This document shows, in pieces, positions 26,844 to 35,787 of a stretch of 64,000 nucleotides of DNA. The notes below the pieces were generated by a model that was not told where the DNA came from, searched no databases, and saw only the letters and a program-made list of their open reading frames with translations. Origin of the DNA: Thermaurantimonas sp046299575 (lineage in GTDB: Bacteria; Bacteroidota; Bacteroidia; Flavobacteriales; Schleiferiaceae); assembly GCF_046299575.1 (NCBI RefSeq), contig NZ_JBKBHX010000001.1, forward strand, positions 310,001 to 374,000, given 5' to 3'. Position 1 is the first letter of the stretch. Each line of letters opens with the position of its first letter. The position numbers and the translations under genes are program-made.

Positions 26844-27755
26844 TTGGCTAACTTTATTCTCATACTTATTTGCTTATTAGCCGGGCAGCTACTGAGGAAA
26901 GTATCTCACTTTCCCAAAGATGGTCACAAGGCTTTAAACACTTTTATAATTTACATCTCACTACCGGCAGTTGCTTTTCGCTATGTGCCTCTAATTGAAT
27001 GGAGTGCCTCAATAGTTTGGCCATTTTTGTCACAGTTTTTAGTGTTTGGAATCGCGCTCATTGCTGTTTGGATTTTTTCAAAAATTAAGACCATAGATAC
27101 AACTACCCGAGGTGCGTTGCTGCTCACGATGGGACTGAGCAATACATCTTTTGTGGGTTTTCCATTGGTGGAGACCTGGTATGGATCTGACGCTATTAAA
27201 ATTGCCTTGCTAAGCGACCAAGGGGCTTTTTTTGTATTGAGCATTTTGGGTATAGGATATGCCACGTGGTATGCTGAGGGGTATGTGAGTGCACGATATC
27301 TCATAAGGCGCATAGTCACCTTCCCTCCATTTATAGCTTTTTTAATAGCCATATCCATCTCGCGCATGCCATTGCCTGAATGGTGGAATTCATTGATGGA
27401 AAAACTCTCAGCTCCTCTGGTTCCACTTGCTCTTGTTTCTGTTTCGCTTCAAATTTCGTTTGGAGAGCCCTTTGACAGGTGGGGTGAACTGGCCTACGCC
27501 TTGATGGTGAAGCTCTTACTAGCGCCTGCTGTCATATTGATTTTTCTTAATCTACTAGCTAATCTGCCATCGATGTATTTCAAAATCACTGTATTTGAAG
27601 TGGCAATGGCTCCTATGGTTACTTCTTATGTGGTGGCTTCACAGTTTCGGCTGAACTCAGGCCTGGCAGGTTACATTGTAGGCATAGGAATCTTGCTTTC
27701 ACTCATTACTTCGGCTGGTTGGTTTTGGGTAATGGAAACTATGATGACGAATTAA
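26844..27755 (+). CDS. AEC-family (auxin efflux carrier-like) permease
   Basis: 303 residues, about ten hydrophobic segments, arranged as two five-helix halves as in the AEC family of secondary transporters. It opens with ANFILILICLLAGQLLRKVS; conserved parts include ALNTFIIYISLPAVAFRYVP, MGLSNTSFVGFPLVE and the second-half VAMAPMVTSYVVASQFRLN. Substrate unknown; bacterial members move malate, malonate or similar anions, but nothing here decides. The start is a TTG; no ATG exists between the upstream stop and residue 1. Single gene after the icd terminator. Confidence 0.85.
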   Translation: MANFILILICLLAGQLLRKVSHFPKDGHKALNTFIIYISLPAVAFRYVPLIEWSASIVWPFLSQFLVFGIALIAVWIFSKIKTIDTTTRGALLLTMGLSNTSFVGFPLVETWYGSDAIKIALLSDQGAFFVLSILGIGYATWYAEGYVSARYLIRRIVTFPPFIAFLIAISISRMPLPEWWNSLMEKLSAPLVPLALVSVSLQISFGEPFDRWGELAYALMVKLLLAPAVILIFLNLLANLPSMYFKITVFEVAMAPMVTSYVVASQFRLNSGLAGYIVGIGILLSLITSAGWFWVMETMMTN

Positions 27756-27882
27756 CTACAATTAGTATTTTAAACATTAAAAACATCTTTGACCATCTCT
27801 GTCTTAATGAGCTCGCATCGGTAATTACAAGCTGTCTTGACGTCATTGAAATTTTTTCTTCTCAATCTTTTACGTAGAGAAT

Positions 27883-27914
27883 AAAAAATGGGTCACATAA
27901 TCGACCCATTTTTT
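27883..27914 (-). terminator. Terminator after pyruvate kinase
   Basis: AAAAATGGGTC (27884-27894) pairs with GACCCATTTTT (27903-27913). Flanking A and T runs allow function in both directions; it also follows the AEC gene at some distance. Confidence 0.82.
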
Positions 27915-27957
27915 CTCATATTCAATTGACTTTGATGGTAAGTTCGGAAGAGAAAAT

Positions 27958-29379
27958 TTACACTTGAGTAATTTTCAGAGTATTTGTCATTCCCTTTTCA
28001 TAAATAGGCATGCTGGCGATTTGAATAATGTAGTCACCGCGGTTGATCAATCCATTGTCGATACAGATCTGTGCAATATCAGCCAGCGATTCGTCGGTGG
28101 TTGTCATCTTGTCGTAGTAAAAAGCTTTGACCCCCCAAACTAAGCTGAGTTGGGTTAGAATGTTTTTATTGGCTGTGAAAACCAAAATGTAAGTATCAGG
28201 TCTGTGAGAAGAGATTTTATAAGCCGTGTAGCCTGAGTGCGTCATGGTGAGTATTCCCATTGCACCGATTTGATTGCTGATTTTTGATGCGTTGTAACAA
28301 ATAGAATCAGTAATAAAGCGCTGGCTATGGTATACAGGAATGTTTTCGTCGAGTTGAGGTCTCAGGGTTGAATCCTCTACATGCTTAATGATTTTTGACA
28401 TAGCCTGTACTACCTGAACGGGATATTTGCCCACTGACGTTTCACCACTGAGCATTACGGCGTCGGCTCCGTCGAGCACTGAGTTGGCCACATCGTTCAC
28501 TTCGGCACGGGTGGGAGAGAGGCTATTCATCATCGACTCCATCATTTGCGTGGCGATGATTACAGGTTTGGCCTTAGCAAGGGCTTTTTTTACAATCAAT
28601 TTTTGAATGAGAGGCACGCCTTGCATTGGTACCTCTACGCCAAGGTCTCCTCGAGCCACCATTAATGCATCGGTTTGATCGATGATGTTGTCAATATCGA
28701 CAACAGCTTCAGGCTTTTCAATTTTTGAGACAATGCGCGCATGGCTCTTGTTGTGCTCGATGATTCGGCGCAATTCCATTACATCTGTAGCATTGCGTAC
28801 AAAGGATAACCCAATCCAGTCCACGTGTTCTTCGAGTGCAACTTTAAGGTCTTCCAGGTCTTTTTCGGTGAGGCAAGGCAATGAAATTTTGGTACTTGGC
28901 AGATTTACTCCTTTTTTTGACTTTAATTGCCCCCCCTGTATTACGCGTGCTTGGACCTCATCGATGCTATTCGTACTGATTACCTCTAAGATAAGCTTTC
29001 CATCGTCGAGAAGCACCTTCTCGCCCACTTTTACATCTTGTGGAAACTGCTTATAGGTCATATATACGCGCTGCGCGTTGCCCACGCAGTAGTGATTAGT
29101 AAAGGTCAATACGTCTCCGGGTTTTAGTTCAACGCCTTCTTCTACTTCACCGATGCGGAGCTTTGGCCCTTGTAAATCGGCTAATGAAGCAACATAGAGG
29201 CGATAGCGTTCGTTCAGTTCCTTTACCAGGCGAATGTAGTTTCGGGTATCTTCTGGTTTTCCGTGTGAACAGTTAATTCTAAATACACTTACGCCGGCTT
29301 TTACCATTTCGTACATGGTTTCGATATTGGCTGAAGCCGGCCCGAGTGTTGCTACTATTTTGGTTTTGTTGTAATGCAT
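27958..29379 (-). CDS. pyk: Pyruvate kinase
   Basis: Phosphoenolpyruvate plus ADP to pyruvate plus ATP. 473 residues from the ATG at 29379 (MHYNKTKIVATLGPAS). A longer reading from 29430 adds 17 residues, but that stretch contains two TAnnTTTG boxes and no family homology, so I prefer 29379. Motifs: FRINCSHG, MVARGDLGVEVP, MMESMMNSLSPTRAEVNDVA and DGADAVMLSGETSVGKYP. The C-terminal allosteric domain ends LKITQV. It has its own promoter although it lies 60 bases behind the acpP-fabF-rnc cluster. Confidence 0.95.
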   Translation of the reverse strand: MHYNKTKIVATLGPASANIETMYEMVKAGVSVFRINCSHGKPEDTRNYIRLVKELNERYRLYVASLADLQGPKLRIGEVEEGVELKPGDVLTFTNHYCVGNAQRVYMTYKQFPQDVKVGEKVLLDDGKLILEVISTNSIDEVQARVIQGGQLKSKKGVNLPSTKISLPCLTEKDLEDLKVALEEHVDWIGLSFVRNATDVMELRRIIEHNKSHARIVSKIEKPEAVVDIDNIIDQTDALMVARGDLGVEVPMQGVPLIQKLIVKKALAKAKPVIIATQMMESMMNSLSPTRAEVNDVANSVLDGADAVMLSGETSVGKYPVQVVQAMSKIIKHVEDSTLRPQLDENIPVYHSQRFITDSICYNASKISNQIGAMGILTMTHSGYTAYKISSHRPDTYILVFTANKNILTQLSLVWGVKAFYYDKMTTTDESLADIAQICIDNGLINRGDYIIQIASMPIYEKGMTNTLKITQV

Positions 29380-29410
29380 AGGAAAAAAGTTACTTAGTGT
29401 ATATTGTACG

Positions 29411-29435
29411 CAAAGGTAGTTGCTGCCCAAAGGTA
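29411..29435 (-). promoter_or_regulatory. Tandem -7 elements upstream of pyruvate kinase
   Basis: On the minus strand TACCTTTG occurs twice, at 29428-29435 and 29411-29418, nine bases apart; both match TAnnTTTG. The nearer one would give transcription about 25 bases before the pyk ATG. The -33 element is poor (TTTA at 22 bases). Confidence 0.5.
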
Positions 29436-29439
29436 GGTC

Positions 29440-29922
29440 TTAAAAGAGCAATAAATTAGACCAATATTTAGAGCTATGAATATCTATCTTCAAAATGGAT
29501 GTGATGCCTGCTTGCATACGAAGTTTTTTAACTTCTTCTGACAGATCCAGCTCATCGCAATCGATTAAGAGCCAATAATCGATACTTTTGAAATCGGGTA
29601 ACAGGCGCGTACGATGGATGATTTCCTCATTTTCAAAGAGTGCACTTTGATCTGGCTGAAGTGACGCCCCTATTTGGGGATGTGAAACATTGCTGATCAA
29701 CGACCAAATCGCCATGCGACCTTCATCATCGTACACAAAAGCCGTAAAGCTGTAATCGACTCTGTCTTTGTAGCGCAATTTGTGGTCGGGAATGCGCTCT
29801 AAGCTGATGCTCAAGTGTGCATTGATGCAAAATGCCAATTCATAGTCTGCCAATTCAGATTGAATGGCAAAACACTGAAAACTTCGATGAGTCTCTTCAA
29901 GAGTAAGGATGTGCTTCTTCAC
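29440..29922 (-). CDS. IPExxxVDY family protein
   Basis: 160 residues. This family is named for a motif and is found almost only in Bacteroidota, next to rnc and pyk, exactly as here. The motif appears in a variant form, LLPDFKSIDYWLLI, near residues 106-119, where the family usually has IPE and VDY. The C-terminus ends in YWSNLLLF. Cytosolic, no signal peptide. Function unknown. Its start overlaps the rnc stop by 4 bases, so translation is coupled. Confidence 0.8.
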   Translation of the reverse strand: MKKHILTLEETHRSFQCFAIQSELADYELAFCINAHLSISLERIPDHKLRYKDRVDYSFTAFVYDDEGRMAIWSLISNVSHPQIGASLQPDQSALFENEEIIHRTRLLPDFKSIDYWLLIDCDELDLSEEVKKLRMQAGITSILKIDIHSSKYWSNLLLF

Positions 29923-30650
29923 GCCAGTTTAAGAATTTCGATTGCTTGCTTAGAAGCTTCTTCTTCTGCTGCTTTTTTGGTGTAACCGGTGGCAGAACTT
30001 ATCAACTGGTCATTTATAAAACATCCGATTTCGAAGACGATATTATGACTGCTTCCCCAGGAGTCAATTACTCGGAATTGCAAAGATTTTTTATTTTTTT
30101 GTGCCCACTCGTGTAAAAATGCCTTATAGCTATAGATGCGATTCACCACCTCATCGAGCTGAACATGGGGCTGAATTATTTTTTTCAGGATAAATTTTTC
30201 TGCTTTTTTATATCCTTTGTCGAGATAAATCGCTCCTATCAAGGCTTCGAGTACATCTCCGTAAAAAGATTTTGGCAGGTTAGCACTGTCTTTCTTGTTT
30301 TTGATCAGTTGCGGGATCCCCAGCTTTTGAGAGATGGTGTGCAACTGAGAGCGATTCACAATTTTTGATCGCACTTCAGAAAGAAATCCTTCTTTCTGTT
30401 TAGGAAAAGTGGTGTAGAGATAACCTGCTACTACAGCTCCCAGAATGGCATCGCCCAGAAACTCAAGCCTTTCATAGTCTTCTACTGATTTATTGGCCTG
30501 AATAAAACTTCGATGATGTAAGGCGATTTTGTAGTGCGTAATGTTTTTGGGCGAAATACCGATAATTTTTTTCAGCGACTTGCGAAGTTTTTTTTCATCA
30601 GCTGAAATGGAAAAACTGGAAAGTTTTGATATCCAGTTTTTTAAAGTCAT
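29919..30650 (-). CDS. rnc: Ribonuclease III
   Basis: Cleaves double-stranded RNA, including rRNA precursors. 243 residues: the RNase III domain has the signature ERLEFLGDAILGAVVAGYLY near residues 62-81 and the second acidic site DVLEALIGAIYLDKG; a double-stranded RNA-binding domain covers about 170-240 (ATGYTKKAAEEEASKQAIEI). A basic N-terminal extension of about 30 residues is common in this phylum. Stop/start overlap by one base with fabF and by 4 with the IPExxxVDY gene: one operon. Confidence 0.95.
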   Translation of the reverse strand: MTLKNWISKLSSFSISADEKKLRKSLKKIIGISPKNITHYKIALHHRSFIQANKSVEDYERLEFLGDAILGAVVAGYLYTTFPKQKEGFLSEVRSKIVNRSQLHTISQKLGIPQLIKNKKDSANLPKSFYGDVLEALIGAIYLDKGYKKAEKFILKKIIQPHVQLDEVVNRIYSYKAFLHEWAQKNKKSLQFRVIDSWGSSHNIVFEIGCFINDQLISSATGYTKKAAEEEASKQAIEILKLA

Positions 30651-31906
30651 TATCGGTATTTTTTCAATAGTATGCTCGCATTGTGACCACCGAATCCAAA
30701 AGTATTGCTTATAGCCGCATTCACAGTGCGAAACTGTGCTTTATTAAATGTAAAGTTGATGTTCGGATCGAGTTCAGGATCGTCGGTGAAATGGTTGATT
30801 GTCGGCGGAATAAAGTCGTGGTAAATGGCAAACACTGTGGCGAGTGCCTCTACAGCACCAGCTCCTCCCAAGAGGTGACCTGTCATCGATTTTGTAGAGC
30901 TAATGTTGAGCTTGTAAACGTGATCACCAAAAACTTTTTGGATGGCTTTTACTTCAGCAATGTCGCCCAGTGGAGTGGATGTTCCATGTACGTTGATGTA
31001 ATCGATGTCTTCAGGCTTCAGACCGGCTTCCTGTATGGCATAGCGCATTACATTAGCTGCTCCAAGGCCGTCGGGATGTGGGGCAGTAATGTGATGCGCA
31101 TCGGCAGAAAGGCCAAAGCCTGCTACCTCGGCGTAAATTTTTGCACCTCTTGCAAGGGCGTGCTCTAACTCTTCGAGTATAAGGCATGCACCACCCTCGC
31201 CCATCACAAATCCATCTCGATCTTTATCGAATGGACGAGAGGCTGTCTCGGGCGAATCGTTTCGAGTTGAAAGGGCTTGCATGGCGTTAAAACCTCCGAT
31301 GCCCGCTTCAGTAATGGCTGCTTCTGAACCTCCACTAATGATTACGTCGGCTTTGCCGAGTTTAATCATAATGTAGGCATCGATAAGTGCGTTGGTGGAA
31401 GAGGCACAAGCCGAAACCGTAGAAAAATTAGGCCCTCTGAAACCGTATTTGATTGAAATGTGGCCCGGGGCAATATCCGCTATCATCTTTGGGATGAAAA
31501 ACGGATTAAAACGGGGGGTGCCATCGCCTTTCGCGTAATCGATTGATTCTTTTAAAAAGGTATCGAGTCCACCAATGCCCGAACCCCAAATTACACCTGC
31601 TCTGTCGGGATCTACGCTACCTTCTTTATCGAGGCCGGCGTCTTTCATTGCTTCATCAGCGCACACCAGAGCAAAGTGTGTAAATCGGTCCATACGACGG
31701 GCTTCTTTGCGGTCGATGAACTGATTTACGTCGAAATTTTTTACTTCACAGGCAAAACGTGTTTTGAATTTTTCGGTATCAAACGAAGTAATCATCGCTG
31801 CACCACTTTTCCCGTTTTTCAATCCTTCCAGATATTCCTGGGCAGTATTGCCAATGGGGGTAATGGCACCAACACCGGTAATTACTACACGCCTTGCCTG
31901 TGTCAT
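30650..31906 (-). CDS. fabF: 3-oxoacyl-ACP synthase II
   Basis: Elongating condensing enzyme of fatty acid synthesis (malonyl-ACP plus acyl-ACP). 418 residues, full length. Cysteine nucleophile in STVSACASSTNAL, first histidine in NVHGTSTPLGD, the lysine and second histidine in STKSMTGHLLGGAGAVEA; C-terminal SNTFGFGGHNAS. acpP lies 33 bases upstream, rnc one-base overlapping downstream: the standard acpP-fabF-rnc order. Confidence 0.97.
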   Translation of the reverse strand: MTQARRVVITGVGAITPIGNTAQEYLEGLKNGKSGAAMITSFDTEKFKTRFACEVKNFDVNQFIDRKEARRMDRFTHFALVCADEAMKDAGLDKEGSVDPDRAGVIWGSGIGGLDTFLKESIDYAKGDGTPRFNPFFIPKMIADIAPGHISIKYGFRGPNFSTVSACASSTNALIDAYIMIKLGKADVIISGGSEAAITEAGIGGFNAMQALSTRNDSPETASRPFDKDRDGFVMGEGGACLILEELEHALARGAKIYAEVAGFGLSADAHHITAPHPDGLGAANVMRYAIQEAGLKPEDIDYINVHGTSTPLGDIAEVKAIQKVFGDHVYKLNISSTKSMTGHLLGGAGAVEALATVFAIYHDFIPPTINHFTDDPELDPNINFTFNKAQFRTVNAAISNTFGFGGHNASILLKKYR

Positions 31907-31939
31907 AAATACTAAAAAGTTTGGGTGTTAAAGTAAAAC

Positions 31940-32179
31940 TTAGGATTTTACAGCCTTCTCAATGTATTCGATGGCTTGGCCTACCGTTGAGATGTTTTCA
32001 GCCTGGTCGTCTGGAATCTGAATGTCGAATTCTTTTTCAAATTCCATGATGAGCTCTACGGTATCCAGTGAGTCAGCACCAAGGTCGTTGGTAAAGCTGG
32101 CTTCCATGGTTACTTCGTTTTCATCTACGCCCAGTTTGTCCACTATGATGGCCTTAACACGTGAAGCGATGTCTGACAT
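31940..32179 (-). CDS. acpP: Acyl carrier protein
   Basis: 79 residues, acidic, four-helix bundle. The 4'-phosphopantetheine site is Ser37 in DLGADSLDTVEL. Carries growing acyl chains for FabF and other enzymes. First gene of acpP-fabF-rnc-IPExxxVDY. Upstream on the minus strand TTTATTTG lies about 25 bases before the ATG and may be an imperfect -7 element. Confidence 0.97.
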   Translation of the reverse strand: MSDIASRVKAIIVDKLGVDENEVTMEASFTNDLGADSLDTVELIMEFEKEFDIQIPDDQAENISTVGQAIEYIEKAVKS

Positions 32180-32283
32180 TGTTTGAGTGATTTAGTGATT
32201 AGCGGGTGCAAATAAATAAACAATGCATCGATTGGACAAAATTTTGAGTCTTAAGGTGTTTTAAATGTTACAGTTATCTACTG

Positions 32284-33498
32284 TCATAGAGCAGTCTGCA
32301 CAGTATCAAGGGCATGCAACAGTATTTCAGCTGCGCGCTTCATTTCGTCATCCTTCAGCGTAAGGGGGGGAGATATCCTTAAACTTCTGTTGTTAAACAA
32401 AAACCAATCGATTAATAGCCCTTCTTTCATACAAATATTAATGATCTTTAACACCGTATCAAAATCGCTGAGTTCAAGAGCAAGCATGGCACCAACTCCA
32501 GAAATTTTCTGTATCATGGGATGATGAAGCAGCGATCTAAAGGTCTTTTCGATGTGGAGCGCATTTTCCCACAGTCGATTCTCTACAACGACCTGTAGGG
32601 TGGCCAAGGCAGCTGCCGCCGATACCGGATGCCCACCAAATGTGGTGATGTGGCCTAAGATGGGATTTTCAGTGAGCGACATCATAAGCTTTCGACTTGC
32701 CATAAAAGCGCCAATTGGCATGCCACCTCCCATGCCTTTAGCCAAAACCAGGATATCGGGAACTATACCCACCTTTTGAAAGCCAAAAAGCGCTCCTGTA
32801 CGACCAAATCCTGTCTGAATTTCATCTAACACTAATAAAGTACCTGTAAGATCACAGCGATTTCTTAATTCAGTGAGCCAGGCCACATCAGCCGGTACAT
32901 ACCCTGATTCACTTTGTACTATTTCGGTGATGATAGCTGCTGTTCTTTTTGTTATATGCTTTAAATCGTCAAAATTGTTAAATTCAATCATCCTACACCC
33001 GGGAATAAGTGGCCTAAAGGCTTGCTTAAATTCCTCTCCACCCATTATACTTAGGGCACCTTGGGTGCTGCCGTGGTACGAATGGCGACAATAGATGATT
33101 TCGGGCCGGCCAGTGTAGCGCTTAGCCAGTTTCATGGCACCTTCGATGGCTTCAGCCCCTGAATTCACTAGATAGGCCATCTCCAGAGAGGGATGTGTGG
33201 CCCGGTGTAGGTAATGTGCCAGATCTACCTGTGGATTTTGAATGTACTCCCCATAAACCATCGTGTGCATATAGGTCTCTGCCTGTTTCTTAACGGCTTC
33301 TACAACACGAGGGTGACAGTGGCCGATATTGCTAACGGATATACCGCTTATGAGATCAAGGTACCTTTTTCCCTCAGAATCAATCAAGTAATGCCCCTCA
33401 GCCTTGATAATGTGTAAAGCAACTGGAAATTGTGAAGTTTGTCCCAGATGTTTAAAAAATAAGCTTTTGACACTAGTTGAAGACCGAGCGTCTGACAT
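32284..33498 (-). CDS. Class III PLP-dependent aminotransferase
   Basis: 404 residues of the acetylornithine/ornithine aminotransferase-like group. Landmarks: YLDLISGISVSNIGHCHPRV, VNSGAEAIEGAMKLAKRYTG, LLVLDEIQTGFGRTG, the PLP lysine in LAKGMGGGMPIGAF and TFGGHPVSAAAALA. The substrate is not clear: no arginine genes are adjacent, but it lies 4 bases behind a saccharopine dehydrogenase-like gene, so a role in lysine or omega-amino acid metabolism is a reasonable inference. Last gene of the recO-CPBP-saccharopine dehydrogenase-aminotransferase string. Confidence 0.85.
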   Translation of the reverse strand: MSDARSSTSVKSLFFKHLGQTSQFPVALHIIKAEGHYLIDSEGKRYLDLISGISVSNIGHCHPRVVEAVKKQAETYMHTMVYGEYIQNPQVDLAHYLHRATHPSLEMAYLVNSGAEAIEGAMKLAKRYTGRPEIIYCRHSYHGSTQGALSIMGGEEFKQAFRPLIPGCRMIEFNNFDDLKHITKRTAAIITEIVQSESGYVPADVAWLTELRNRCDLTGTLLVLDEIQTGFGRTGALFGFQKVGIVPDILVLAKGMGGGMPIGAFMASRKLMMSLTENPILGHITTFGGHPVSAAAALATLQVVVENRLWENALHIEKTFRSLLHHPMIQKISGVGAMLALELSDFDTVLKIINICMKEGLLIDWFLFNNRSLRISPPLTLKDDEMKRAAEILLHALDTVQTAL

Positions 33499-33502
33499 GG
33501 GA

Positions 33503-34861
33503 TCAATAATTTTTGTAGGGGATTTCTTTTTCTACAAAGTGTACCCCGTACTGATTGAGCTCTTCAAGCATGGGTAAGTAAATCTCGGGAGTAATAGGGA
33601 TCTGAACCCCTCTGCTGGTAATTTTTCCTTCTAAAATCAATCGCGCTGCGATGGCTACCGGTATTCCCACTGTATGGGCCATAGCTGTGTTTCGGTGATC
33701 AACTCCTTTAAATATCATGTGCGAAGTACACATTTTCTTTTGGCCATCGAGCTCGTAGCCGAATTTATGCCACATCACAATCATGTCCCGGTCGCCGGGT
33801 TTCATTTGCCATTTTTCTTCTAAAATCGCTTGCAAAATGCGGGCTGGCGTGTGCTTACTGACGTTCTCCAGCGGCAGAGGTTCCTCGTCAAAAAGTCCGA
33901 GAAAAGAAAATTTTTCTAACAGATCGCTCTGATCCTGAGGAATATCCATATAGTGCATTAGCTTAAGTTCTACCGAATCAGTCGGATGGTATGCTAAAAA
34001 GGAATTGAAAAACTGCCTTTTGGTGAGCTTATGAGCATTTTCCATCTCATAGCTGTCGTCGGTCATGCCGAGTTTTACGAATATATCCCAGGCTCTGCAG
34101 AAACCCGGCCGGCGAAGGGTACCTCTATAAATGGTGGGTATGTTGTGTAAACCGTAGACCGATCTGTAGCGCAGGCTGTCGCGATTTGCATATCCTTCAA
34201 AACGACCATATCCCTCGATATCAATGAATTCCGTACGACGAAAGACCATGTGGTACGGAATGTATTTGTACTGACCCTCTTGAATAAATTTTACAGCCCC
34301 TCCTGCTCCAGCGAGTACCACGTTGCGCGGATTCCAGGAGAATTTGTAATGCCAAGGGTTGTCGTCGCTCTCGGGAGCAGGCAGCCCGCCGGTAAAGCTC
34401 TCGAATATCAGCATTTTGCCTCCCTTAGCATGGATTTCGTCGATTACTTTTTTAGCACTTATGTGGTCAATGCCCGGATCTACACCAACTTCATTCATCA
34501 GAATTACATCAGCCTCTACAGCCCTTTCGTGCAGCATTTGCATGCCTTCTGAAACGTATGAAGCTGTTACCAGATGCTTTCGAAGGGCTACGCAGTCAAC
34601 TGCCACCGGCACGTGCATATCAGCCGGAAGCATGCTTATCACCAAATCAGCTTCTGAGATGGCACGTACCCGACTGATTTCGTCGGTTACATCCATTTTC
34701 ATAGCCCGAGCGCGAGGATTACCGGCAATTTTTTCGGTTACCAAATGAAGGTCTTTATCGGCCACAACTACCATCCAATCACGTACATCGGCCAACTGAA
34801 GCATGTAGTTGATAAGGCTTAGCGTGGAACGGCCTGCTCCTATAATGAGAATTTTTTTCAT
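33503..34861 (-). CDS. Saccharopine dehydrogenase family protein
   Basis: 452 residues. N-terminal Rossmann fold MKKILIIGAGRSTLSLINYM, then the saccharopine dehydrogenase-type catalytic region (MNEVGVDPGIDHISAKKVID, FTGGLPAPESDDNPWHYKFS with the substrate loop, LRRPGFCRAWDIFVKLG) and a C-terminal return to the nucleotide fold (MAHTVGIPVAIAARLILEGK). Relatives interconvert saccharopine and 2-aminoadipate semialdehyde plus glutamate in lysine breakdown. No lysine-ketoglutarate reductase is in the window. Four-base overlap with the CPBP gene upstream and 4-base gap to the aminotransferase downstream indicate one transcript. Confidence 0.85.
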   Translation of the reverse strand: MKKILIIGAGRSTLSLINYMLQLADVRDWMVVVADKDLHLVTEKIAGNPRARAMKMDVTDEISRVRAISEADLVISMLPADMHVPVAVDCVALRKHLVTASYVSEGMQMLHERAVEADVILMNEVGVDPGIDHISAKKVIDEIHAKGGKMLIFESFTGGLPAPESDDNPWHYKFSWNPRNVVLAGAGGAVKFIQEGQYKYIPYHMVFRRTEFIDIEGYGRFEGYANRDSLRYRSVYGLHNIPTIYRGTLRRPGFCRAWDIFVKLGMTDDSYEMENAHKLTKRQFFNSFLAYHPTDSVELKLMHYMDIPQDQSDLLEKFSFLGLFDEEPLPLENVSKHTPARILQAILEEKWQMKPGDRDMIVMWHKFGYELDGQKKMCTSHMIFKGVDHRNTAMAHTVGIPVAIAARLILEGKITSRGVQIPITPEIYLPMLEELNQYGVHFVEKEIPYKNY

Positions 34862-35784
34862 TTGATATGTTCAGAATCAATAAGTTTTTGCAATAGAAAT
34901 AGCATGTAAATACCTAATGCAGCGGTTAACAGAGAGATGGGCAATGAAAATTCCGGCGTAGTAATTTCATCGGTCCAACCAAAGTAATATACCAAAAAAA
35001 GAGATAAGGCATTGTTGATCAAATGCATAGCAATGGTGGTGAGCAGTGAACCAGTGAGGTAATACACATATCCGAGCAAAAGTGAAAGCGCTAACATAGG
35101 CAATATGTTATAAAATTGCCTATGTATTAGGGTAAAAGTCAAGGCAGTAAGAATAATACCTGGTTTCACACCAAATTTTCGAATCATTAAGTTTTGCAAG
35201 GCTCCTCTGAATACCAATTCTTCACCAATAGCCGGCAGGATAGCAATTGTAACCAATGTGTACGGCCATAAATTGGGATTATTTGGCTCAATCATGAGTT
35301 TGATTTGGTCCAAATTTGTTTTCTGTAAAAAGCGAAGATTAGCCTCGACTGCCGAAAGTGCATCGGGAAACACAATTTGATTGTTCAGCCATTGCAGCCA
35401 CTCAGTAGCTGGAAGCAACATGACCATCGAACCCAATGCAAGCGATAACCACAGCGGTTTGGGCAATGATTTTACGTCTAAACCTATTTGGTGTATCGAC
35501 CGCACCACTTTGGCCAGAAAAAACCAACCGCCACCCAAAAATCCCAATCCCGAAGTCCAGAACTGAATGTAGCGGAGTACACCTCCTGTTTTAGGATGTG
35601 AATGGCTACCCATCAATACGTCGGGGATTTGCTCAACCGGTATCTGAAATACCAATGGAATAGTGAATGAGGCAACTAAAGAGCCTACAATGATGCCCAT
35701 AAAGACGCTTGCTGTAAGCGTCAGTAAATCAAGCCAAAGAGGCCGCACCGGCGGCAAAGTATTATCAAATTCTTCCTTTTGCAT
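34858..35784 (-). CDS. CPBP-family intramembrane metalloprotease
   Basis: 308 residues with about eight membrane segments. The CAAX-protease/bacteriocin-processing (ABI) motifs are complete: EELVFRGALQNL (EExxxR), FTLIHRQFYNILP (FxxxH) and IAMHLINNALSLFLVYY (HxxxN). An N-terminal acidic proline-rich stretch precedes the first helix. Substrates of bacterial members are mostly unknown. Lies 3 bases after recO and overlaps the saccharopine dehydrogenase gene by 4 bases, apparently an operon of convenience. Confidence 0.9.
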   Translation of the reverse strand: MQKEEFDNTLPPVRPLWLDLLTLTASVFMGIIVGSLVASFTIPLVFQIPVEQIPDVLMGSHSHPKTGGVLRYIQFWTSGLGFLGGGWFFLAKVVRSIHQIGLDVKSLPKPLWLSLALGSMVMLLPATEWLQWLNNQIVFPDALSAVEANLRFLQKTNLDQIKLMIEPNNPNLWPYTLVTIAILPAIGEELVFRGALQNLMIRKFGVKPGIILTALTFTLIHRQFYNILPMLALSLLLGYVYYLTGSLLTTIAMHLINNALSLFLVYYFGWTDEITTPEFSLPISLLTAALGIYMLFLLQKLIDSEHIK

Positions 35785-35787
35785 GAT

